Part shown: positions 32,889 to 40,163 of the stretch, one piece after another
Position numbering within the stretch: the stretch's first letter is position 1
How the letters are laid out: every line of letters begins with the position of its first letter
DNA from: an uncultured Burkholderiales bacterium
Lineage (GTDB): Bacteria > Pseudomonadota > Gammaproteobacteria > Burkholderiales > Burkholderiaceae_E
Length of the DNA stretch: 40,163 nucleotides
Assembly: GCA_903898725.1 (NCBI GenBank)
Contig: CAIUGQ010000062.1
Coordinates: forward strand, 1-40,163
Reading direction: 5' to 3'
The notes under the pieces: model-generated
The model's input: only the letters and a program-made list of their open reading frames with translations
What the model was told of the DNA's origin: nothing
Databases searched by the model: none
Translations under genes and position numbers: made by a program

Positions 32889-33558
32889 ACGCCTGCTGAG
32901 CGCCACCGCAACCGAGCGTGCCGCGCTGCACGCCGTCCCGATCATCCAGGACGTGATGCGCGGACTCGTGTCCGTGCCGAGCTACCGGGCCTTCCTGGTC
33001 GAGGCCTGGCACCACGTCCGTCACACCGTCCCGCTGCTGCAGGCGGCGCGGGATGCGTTGCCCGCCCGGCTCGACTGGATGCGTGCCGACTTCGACGAGT
33101 ACGTCGCCGAGGAGATCGGCCACGACGACTGGATCCTCGACGACCTGCGCGCCTGCGGCGCCGATGTCGCGGCGATCCGCGCCGCGCCCGCCTCGCCGGC
33201 GACCGAAGTGATGGTCGCGTACGCGTACGACACCGTCTCGCGCGGCAACCCGGTCGGATTCCTGGGCATGGTCCACGTGCTCGAGGGCACCAGCGTCGCG
33301 CTGGCGCTGGCGGCGGCCGACCGGATCCAGTCCGGCCTCGGCCTGCCGGACGGCGCGTTCTCGTACCTGCGCTCGCACGGGACGCTCGATGTCGAGCACA
33401 CCGCCCACTACGCGGACCTGGTCAACGCGCTCGACGATCCGATCGACCAGGCGGCCATCGTGCATGCGGCACGGATGTTCTACCGCCTCTACGCCGACGT
33501 CTTCCGCGGGCTGCCGCGTCCCACCGTCACGCTCGGCGACGCGCGGGTGGCCGCATGA
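32875..33558 (+). CDS. TenA/heme-oxygenase-like iron-containing redox enzyme (HDO candidate)
   Basis: All-helical TenA-like sequence with E79/E80, H83, E137 and H168-x3-D172-x2-H175; start overlaps ligase stop by 14 bp. Confidence 0.8.
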   Translation: MSFHERLLSATATERAALHAVPIIQDVMRGLVSVPSYRAFLVEAWHHVRHTVPLLQAARDALPARLDWMRADFDEYVAEEIGHDDWILDDLRACGADVAAIRAAPASPATEVMVAYAYDTVSRGNPVGFLGMVHVLEGTSVALALAAADRIQSGLGLPDGAFSYLRSHGTLDVEHTAHYADLVNALDDPIDQAAIVHAARMFYRLYADVFRGLPRPTVTLGDARVAA

Positions 33559-34382
33559 GCCTCTCGGTGGTGCTCACCGGCGCGACCGGCGGCATCGGCC
33601 GCGCGATCGCGCAGGCGCTGATCGCGCGGGGCGACCGGGTGGTGCTGGTGTCCCGCTCCGCGGACGAGGTCGGTCTGCTCGCCCGTCAGCTCGGCCGGGG
33701 CGCAGCCGCCGGGTCGGTGGAGGCCCTGGCTGTCGACATCACCCGCGCCGAGGGCCGTGCGGCCATCCTGCGGGTCGCCGCGGAGCGCCGGTGCGACACG
33801 CTGATCAACAACGCGGCGATCCCGAGCTTCGGTGCCCTCGAGACGCTCGACGATGCGCACATCGAGGCCGTGATCTCGACCGATCTGGTTGCGCCGATGC
33901 TGCTGACCCGGGCGCTGCTGCCGGTGCTGCGCCTGCATCCGCGGGCGACGGTCCTGAACCTCGGTTCGACCCTGGGCCGCCTGGGGCTGCCCGGCTTCAC
34001 CGTCTACGGTGCGGCGAAGTCCGGCCTGCGAGGCTTCAGCGAGGCCCTGCGCCGCGAGCTCTCCGACGGCCCCATCCGGGTCTGCCACCTGGCGCCGCGC
34101 GCCACCCGCACCGCCTTCAACGACGCCCGCGTCGATGCCTACAACCGCGCCACCGGCACGCGCAGCGACTCGCCCGAGCGTGTCGCCGCCGCAGCGGTCG
34201 CGATGCTGGACGGCGGTCCGGCCGAACGCTTCCTCGGCTTTCCCGAAGCCCTCGCGGTCCGGCTCAACGGACTCGTGCCCACCTGGCTCGATGCCGCCTT
34301 CGGTGCGCACCGAGCGGCGCTGCGCGCCGAGCGGGCGACACCCATCCCATCGCAACCGATCCCCCTGGAGTCCCACGAATGA
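33555..34382 (+). CDS. Short-chain dehydrogenase/reductase
   Basis: LTGATGGIGRAIAQAL, NNAAIPSFG, YGAAKSG (YxxxK); ATGA overlap with preceding gene. Confidence 0.92.
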   Translation: MSLSVVLTGATGGIGRAIAQALIARGDRVVLVSRSADEVGLLARQLGRGAAAGSVEALAVDITRAEGRAAILRVAAERRCDTLINNAAIPSFGALETLDDAHIEAVISTDLVAPMLLTRALLPVLRLHPRATVLNLGSTLGRLGLPGFTVYGAAKSGLRGFSEALRRELSDGPIRVCHLAPRATRTAFNDARVDAYNRATGTRSDSPERVAAAAVAMLDGGPAERFLGFPEALAVRLNGLVPTWLDAAFGAHRAALRAERATPIPSQPIPLESHE

Positions 34383-35035
34383 ACCCACGATCCACGCTCC
34401 GTCCGTTCGGCGCCGCGCTCGCGCTTGCGCTCGTCACCAGCCTGTCGCAGGCCGCACCGGTCGACGACGCCGTCGGCGAGCTGCAGCGCGAATGGGAGAC
34501 CATCGCCTACAAGGTGCCGGCGGCCCAGCGCGCCGAGCGCTTCGAAGCGCTGGCGGCGCGTGCCCACCAGGCCAGCGTCGCCCATCCCGGCCGCGCCGAG
34601 CCGCTGATCTGGGAAGGCATCGTGGTCAGCTCGTGGGCCGGCGCGAAGGGTGGCCTCGGTGCGCTGTCGCTCGCCAAGCAGGCACGCGGCCTGTACGAGA
34701 CCGCGCTGAAGATCCGGCCCGAAGCGCTCGAGGGCTCGGCGCTGAACAGCCTCGGGGTCCTGTACTACAAGGTGCCGTCCTGGCCGATCGGCTTCGGCGA
34801 CAAGGCCCGTGCGCAGGACCTGCTGCAGCAGGCGCTCGCGATCAATCCGAAGGGCATCGATCCGAACTATTTCTACGGTGAGTTCCTTGCCGAGGGCGGC
34901 CGCTCGCAGGAGGCGATTCCCTACCTCGAGCGGGCGCTCCAGGCGGCACCGCGGGCCGGTCGCGAACTGGCCGATGCCGGCCGCCGCGACGAGGTGCGCA
35001 TCCTGCTGGACAAGGTCCGGGCCCAGGTCCGCTGA
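34379..35035 (+). CDS. Exported TPR-like protein
   Basis: Signal peptide MNPRSTLRPFGAALALALVTSLSQA-APVDD; ARGLYETALKIRPEALEGSALNSLGVLYY and DLLQQALAINPKGIDPNYFYGEFLAEGG TPR-like helices; ATGA overlap with SDR. Confidence 0.75.
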   Translation: MNPRSTLRPFGAALALALVTSLSQAAPVDDAVGELQREWETIAYKVPAAQRAERFEALAARAHQASVAHPGRAEPLIWEGIVVSSWAGAKGGLGALSLAKQARGLYETALKIRPEALEGSALNSLGVLYYKVPSWPIGFGDKARAQDLLQQALAINPKGIDPNYFYGEFLAEGGRSQEAIPYLERALQAAPRAGRELADAGRRDEVRILLDKVRAQVR

Positions 35036-35045
35036 AGCGTCGGGC

Positions 35046-36404
35046 TCAGGCGCGGGCGCGCAGGACCGTCACCTGCAGACCCGCGGGCCCGCCCTCCGCC
35101 GTGGTCCGGTTCTCGAAGGTGATGTCGAGACCGTGCAGCGTGCAGACCCGCTCGGCGATCGAGACACCGAGCCCGCTGCCGGTCTGCCGCGAGCCGGCCG
35201 ACCGGTGGAAGCGTTCTCCGAGGTGGGCGCGCGTCGTCTCGTCGAGGCCGGGCCCCTCGTCCTCCACCACGAGTCGGTCGGCGCCGACCCGGAGCGTGAC
35301 GCGCCCGCCGGTCGGGCCATAGCGAACGGCGTTGTCGACGAGATTCCGGAGCATCGAGGCGAGCAGTCCCGGATCGCCCGCCATCGGCATCGGCTCGACG
35401 CCGGTCTCGGGCCAGTCGACGGAGACCTGCGCGTCGTGAGCCTCGATCACAGGCAGCGCATCCTCGATCGCCTGTCCGATCACCGCATGCCATTCGATCG
35501 GGTCGTGCCGCAGCCCGGTCGACGCATCGGCACGCGCCATGGCCAGCATCTGGGACACAAGGTGCGCCAGGCGCTGCAGGCCGGCCGACACCCCGGTCGC
35601 GGCGCGCTCGCGGTCGGCCGGTTCGCGCGACAGGCGCAGCGCGTCCCAGTGCGCCCGGGCCGTCGCGATCGGCGTCCGCAGTTCGTGGGCGGCATCCGCG
35701 GTGAATCGGCGCTCCTGGCGGATCGCATCGTCCACCCGCAGCAGCAGCCGATCGATCGAGCCCACCAGGGGGACGAGATCGGCGGGCACGTCCTGGCTGC
35801 CGATCGGCCGCAGGTCGTTCGCATCGCGCTGTTCCAGGGTCTGCGAGATCGATCGCAGCGGTGCAAGCGCATGGCGCACCGCGAACCAGAGCGCGCCCAT
35901 CAGGATGGGCAGCATGGCGACCCAGGGCAGCAGCTGCGAGAGCAGGAGCCCCTCGGCCAGCTCGGCGCGCTCCGACAGGTCCTGGCCGACCGCGACCCGG
36001 CGCGGCCCGCCCGCCGGGTCACGCAGGTAGTAGACCCGCCATCGGCGGCCATCGATCGGGACGTCCGCGAAGCCGTCGCCGCCGTCGCGCCAGGGGAGGG
36101 CGGCGCCCTCGGTGTCCGAGAGCACGCGGCGATCGCCGATCCAGACCGCGACCGAGAGGGTCTGGAGCTCCGCGGAACCTCCGGCCGGACCCGTGGCAGC
36201 GGGGGCGGCAGGCACGTCGGCTCTGCCGGACGCCATCCCGGGCGGCAGCAGCGACAGCACCTGGCGGGACAGCCTGACCAGCTCGGTGTCGTAGAGCTCG
36301 TCGATCTCGTGCTGGGCGCGCCACCAGGCGACGCCTGCGGCGAGCGCCCACACGAGCGGCGCCATCACGGTCATGTAGAGCAGCAGCCTGCGCTGCAGGG
36401 TCAT
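35046..36404 (-). CDS. Two-component sensor histidine kinase (QseC/PmrB-like)
   Basis: Two TM segments, HELRTPIATARAHWDAL H-box, NLVDNAVRYGPTGG N-box, GSGLGVSIAERV G-box. Confidence 0.9.
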   Translation of the reverse strand: MTLQRRLLLYMTVMAPLVWALAAGVAWWRAQHEIDELYDTELVRLSRQVLSLLPPGMASGRADVPAAPAATGPAGGSAELQTLSVAVWIGDRRVLSDTEGAALPWRDGGDGFADVPIDGRRWRVYYLRDPAGGPRRVAVGQDLSERAELAEGLLLSQLLPWVAMLPILMGALWFAVRHALAPLRSISQTLEQRDANDLRPIGSQDVPADLVPLVGSIDRLLLRVDDAIRQERRFTADAAHELRTPIATARAHWDALRLSREPADRERAATGVSAGLQRLAHLVSQMLAMARADASTGLRHDPIEWHAVIGQAIEDALPVIEAHDAQVSVDWPETGVEPMPMAGDPGLLASMLRNLVDNAVRYGPTGGRVTLRVGADRLVVEDEGPGLDETTRAHLGERFHRSAGSRQTGSGLGVSIAERVCTLHGLDITFENRTTAEGGPAGLQVTVLRARA

Positions 36405-37090
36405 GGCGCGCCGTCCGGCTGCTGCTGCGGATCCGGCGTACCCAGCGCATAGCCGACCCCGCGCACGGTCCGCACGATCGCCGGATCGATCTTGCGCCTG
36501 AGGTGGTGGACGAAGACCTCCAGCGCATTGCTGTCGAGCTCGCGGTCCCAGTCGTAGAGCTTCTCGAGGAGCGTCGTCTTCGAGAGGATCCGGTTCGGAT
36601 GGGCGAGCAGGACCTCGAGCAGCGCCGCCTCGCGCGGGGTCAGGTCCACCGGCCGGCCGCACCAGGTCGCGCTGCGGGTGTCGGGACGGTAGTCGAGCGC
36701 GCCGTGCCGCCACACCGGCTCGGGCCGGCCGTGCATGCGCCGTGCGACGGCTCGCAGGCGTGCGGCGAGTTCCTCGACCGCGATCGGCTTGACCAGATAG
36801 TCGTCCGCCCCCGCGTCGAGACCGCCGATGCGGCTGTCGACCGCGTCACGGGCGGTGAGGATGAGCACCGGCACTCGGTCGCCGCGGGCGCGCCAGCGGG
36901 CGAGCCAGACGGTCCCGTCGCCCTCGGGCAGGCCCAGGTCGAGGACGATCGCATCGTACGGCGCGAGGCCGAGCGCCACGTCCGCGCTCGCGCCCCGGTC
37001 GACGCGGTCGGCGGCGAACCCGAGTGCCCGAAGTCCGGCGAGCAGCCCTTCGGCCAGCGAGTCGTCGTCCTCGACCAGCAGGACTCTCAT
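36401..37090 (-). CDS. OmpR-family response regulator (QseB/PmrA-like)
   Basis: MRVLLVEDDDSLAEGLLAGLRALGF, DAIVLDLGLPEGDG, SNALEVFVHHLRRKI winged helix; ATGA overlap with the kinase. Confidence 0.93.
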   Translation of the reverse strand: MRVLLVEDDDSLAEGLLAGLRALGFAADRVDRGASADVALGLAPYDAIVLDLGLPEGDGTVWLARWRARGDRVPVLILTARDAVDSRIGGLDAGADDYLVKPIAVEELAARLRAVARRMHGRPEPVWRHGALDYRPDTRSATWCGRPVDLTPREAALLEVLLAHPNRILSKTTLLEKLYDWDRELDSNALEVFVHHLRRKIDPAIVRTVRGVGYALGTPDPQQQPDGAP

Positions 37091-37127
37091 GGCTGTGCAG
37101 GCGGCGCAGGCGGCGTGGCGGGCACCA

Positions 37128-37586
37128 TCAGCCCGAGACGCGGGTGCCGGTCTTGACCAGCCGCTGCTTCTCGCGCTGCCACTCGCGGTCACGCTCGGCG
37201 TCGCGCTTGTCGTGCTGCTTCTTGCCCTTGGCGAGGCCGACCTCGAGCTTGATCAGACCGCCCTTGTAGTGCAGGTCGAGCGGCACCAGGGTGTAGCCGG
37301 CGCGAACCACCTTGCCGATCAGCTTGGCGGTCTCGGCACCGTGCAGCAGCAGCTTGCGCGTGCGCGTCGGATCCGGACGAACGTGCGTGGAGGCGGCGGT
37401 GAGCGGCGTGATGTGGGCACCGAGCAGGAACAGCTCGGCGCCGCGGATGATCACGTACGCCTCCTTCAGGTGCGCTCGACCGGCCCGGATCGCCTTGACC
37501 TCCCAGCCTTCGAGGACGAGACCGGCCTCGTGCTTCTCCTCGATGAAGAAGTCGTGATAGGCCTTGCGATTGTCGACGATGCTCAT
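37128..37586 (-). CDS. smpB: SsrA-binding protein
   Basis: [48 protein letters not shown]-terminal [20 protein letters not shown]. Confidence 0.97.
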   Translation of the reverse strand: MSIVDNRKAYHDFFIEEKHEAGLVLEGWEVKAIRAGRAHLKEAYVIIRGAELFLLGAHITPLTAASTHVRPDPTRTRKLLLHGAETAKLIGKVVRAGYTLVPLDLHYKGGLIKLEVGLAKGKKQHDKRDAERDREWQREKQRLVKTGTRVSG

Positions 37587-37610
37587 GGGAGGGCGCGTGG
37601 CCCGGACAGG

Positions 37611-37629
37611 TAGAATCCGGCCGATTCTA
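37611..37629. promoter_or_regulatory. Inverted repeat TAGAATC-CGGCC-GATTCTA giving overlapping divergent -10-like boxes for smpB and ratA
   Basis: Direct reading; TAGAAT on both strands in the smpB/ratA gap. Confidence 0.55.
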
Positions 37630-37665
37630 GCAGCCGCCCCGTTCGGCCCCGTCCAGCCCGCCTTC

Positions 37666-38097
37666 ATGCCCTCGGTCCAGAAGTCCGTCCTCGTGCCCTA
37701 CGGCGCCCCGCTGATGTTCGGCCTGGTCGAACGCGTCGAGGCGTACCCGCAGTTCCTGCCGTGGTGCGGCGGGGCCGAGGTGCTCGAGCGCACGGAAGGC
37801 CGCATGGTGGCGACGATCCGGATCGACTTCCGCGGCCTGCAGCAGTCGTTCACGACCGAGAACCTGCACGAGCCCGACCGCAGCATCCGCGTGTCGCTGC
37901 GCGACGGGCCGTTCTCCCGGCTCGACGGCCTGTGGCGGTTCACGCCGCTGCGCGAGGACGCGTGCAAGGTCGAGTTCTCGCTCGACTACGTGTTCGCCGG
38001 CGCACTGCTGTCGCGGGCGCTCTCGCCGGTGTTCGACCAGATCGCAGCCAGCTTCGTGGATGCCTTCGTCCGACGCGCCGAGGCCATCCATGGCTGA
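37666..38097 (+). CDS. ratA: RatA/COQ10-type START-like protein
   Basis: [37 protein letters not shown]; divergent from smpB, followed by rnfH. Confidence 0.92.
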   Translation: MPSVQKSVLVPYGAPLMFGLVERVEAYPQFLPWCGGAEVLERTEGRMVATIRIDFRGLQQSFTTENLHEPDRSIRVSLRDGPFSRLDGLWRFTPLREDACKVEFSLDYVFAGALLSRALSPVFDQIAASFVDAFVRRAEAIHG

Positions 38098-38467
38098 GAC
38101 GCCGCTGTCGGTCGAGGTGGTCTGGATCGGGACGGACCCGCCGCTTCGCGTCGCGCTGCAGGTGGCGCCGGGCACGACCGTCGCCGGCGCGCTCGAGGCG
38201 AGCGGCATCGCGGCACGGATCGCCGCCTCGGGGCGGGTGCCGTCCGGGGAGGGGCCGCTCGATGCGCTGGCGGTGGCGGTGCACGGCCGCATCGCCGCAC
38301 CCGGCGACGTCCTGCACGACGACGATCGGATCGAACTGCTGCCTCCGCTGTCGGTGGACCCGAAGGTCGCCCGACAGCGCCGCGCCGAACACCGGCGTCG
38401 GCTGTCGGGCGAGCGGCGCTGGACGCCCGATCGGGAACGCGCGCCGGCGGCGCCGACGCGACGCTGA
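38090..38467 (+). CDS. rnfH: RnfH family protein (UPF0125, beta-grasp)
   Basis: LSVEVVWIGTDPPLRVALQVAPGTTVAGALEASGI; overlaps ratA by 8 bp. Confidence 0.88.
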   Translation: MAETPLSVEVVWIGTDPPLRVALQVAPGTTVAGALEASGIAARIAASGRVPSGEGPLDALAVAVHGRIAAPGDVLHDDDRIELLPPLSVDPKVARQRRAEHRRRLSGERRWTPDRERAPAAPTRR

Positions 38468-38486
38468 ACGACTCGGAGGCGGCCGC

Positions 38487-38990
38487 TCAGGAGGCGGCGC
38501 AGTGCTCGCGGGAGGCCTTCTTCGCCGACTCGAGGCGGGCGGCGCGCTGCTCGTCGTCGACGAACTCGCGTTCGCCGCGCTCGTTGAGCCGCGACATCCG
38601 CATGCCGCTCTCGAGGGTGCGCAGCTCGTTGCGGGTCTCCTCGCAGGCAGCGGCGACCTGCCGTGCCTTCGCCGCGTCGCCCGCGGCCTTGCGCTCGGAC
38701 TCGGCCCGCTCCAGACGGCGCTTGCGGAACTCGAGCTCGCGGTCGGCGGCGCTCGTCGCCGCAGCGGGTGCGGAGACCGCGCCGCCTGCTGCGGCCGGGA
38801 TGCCGTTGCGCTCCGGGGGCGGCCGCAGGCCCGGCGCCTTGAGCACCGCATCGGGCGCGACCGTGGTCGGCGGCGGCAGGTCGGAGTAGACGATGCCGCC
38901 GTTCGCATCGCGCCACTTGTACTGGGCGTGGGCGACCGGGGCGAGGGCGATCGCCATCAGGAGCAGGATCAGCAGGTGTCGCGACGGCAT
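38487..38990 (-). CDS. DUF4124 domain-containing exported protein
   Basis: Signal peptide then [20 protein letters not shown]. Confidence 0.85.
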   Translation of the reverse strand: MPSRHLLILLLMAIALAPVAHAQYKWRDANGGIVYSDLPPPTTVAPDAVLKAPGLRPPPERNGIPAAAGGAVSAPAAATSAADRELEFRKRRLERAESERKAAGDAAKARQVAAACEETRNELRTLESGMRMSRLNERGEREFVDDEQRAARLESAKKASREHCAAS

Positions 38991-39101
38991 GTCCGGGCCC
39001 TTCGGGCGGATCGGTAGACACGGCCGATGCTATGCCCCGCCCGCGGCCGGGCGTCGGCGACCCCGACCGGCGGCCGGGCGCCGGGGCCGGGCGGACCCCG
39101 G

Positions 39102-39107
39102 TATACT
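39102..39107 (+). promoter_or_regulatory. Candidate -10 (TATACT) for guaB
   Basis: TATACT 25 bp upstream of the guaB ATG; no convincing -35 seen. Confidence 0.4.
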
Positions 39108-39131
39108 CCACTTTTGTGCCTCGAGGGCCCC

Positions 39132-40163
<1,032 letters not shown>

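Noticed and set aside
37666-38467. ratA-rnfH (RatAB) as a toxin-antitoxin module
   Set aside because: Sequence fits COQ10/START-like and RnfH families with conserved smpB linkage; toxin role is not supported by the sequence alone

Overview
Very GC-rich chromosomal window, most consistent with a Burkholderiales-like betaproteobacterium (inferred from gene order). Most of it is conserved core genome: galU(3' end)-mtnP-like-def, glnD and map on the minus strand, rpsB-tsf-pyrH-frr-uppS-cdsA-dxr-rseP-bamA-skp-lpxD-fabZ-lpxA-lpxB-rnhB-RNA methyltransferase, divergent ppsR/ppsA, a META+MliC-like lipoprotein, a livJ-type binding protein, nfeD/SPFH, a cNMP/CBS/DUF294 protein with a DnaQ-like exonuclease, smpB, ratA-rnfH, a DUF4124 protein and guaB (5' part). 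The most interesting accessory region is about 30.7-37.1 kb. It holds five overlapping genes: a 'thermostable hemolysin' family protein, an AMP-dependent ligase, a heme-oxygenase-like diiron oxidase (HDO) candidate, an SDR and an exported TPR protein. They are preceded by an exact TTAAG-N6-TTAAG tandem repeat, the type of site used by PmrA/QseB/BqsR-family response regulators. A two-component system of that family is encoded convergently, 10 bp after the last gene. I read this as a possible signal-controlled small-molecule biosynthesis operon; its product and function are unknown. No tRNA, rRNA, CRISPR array, IS element or prophage was seen.
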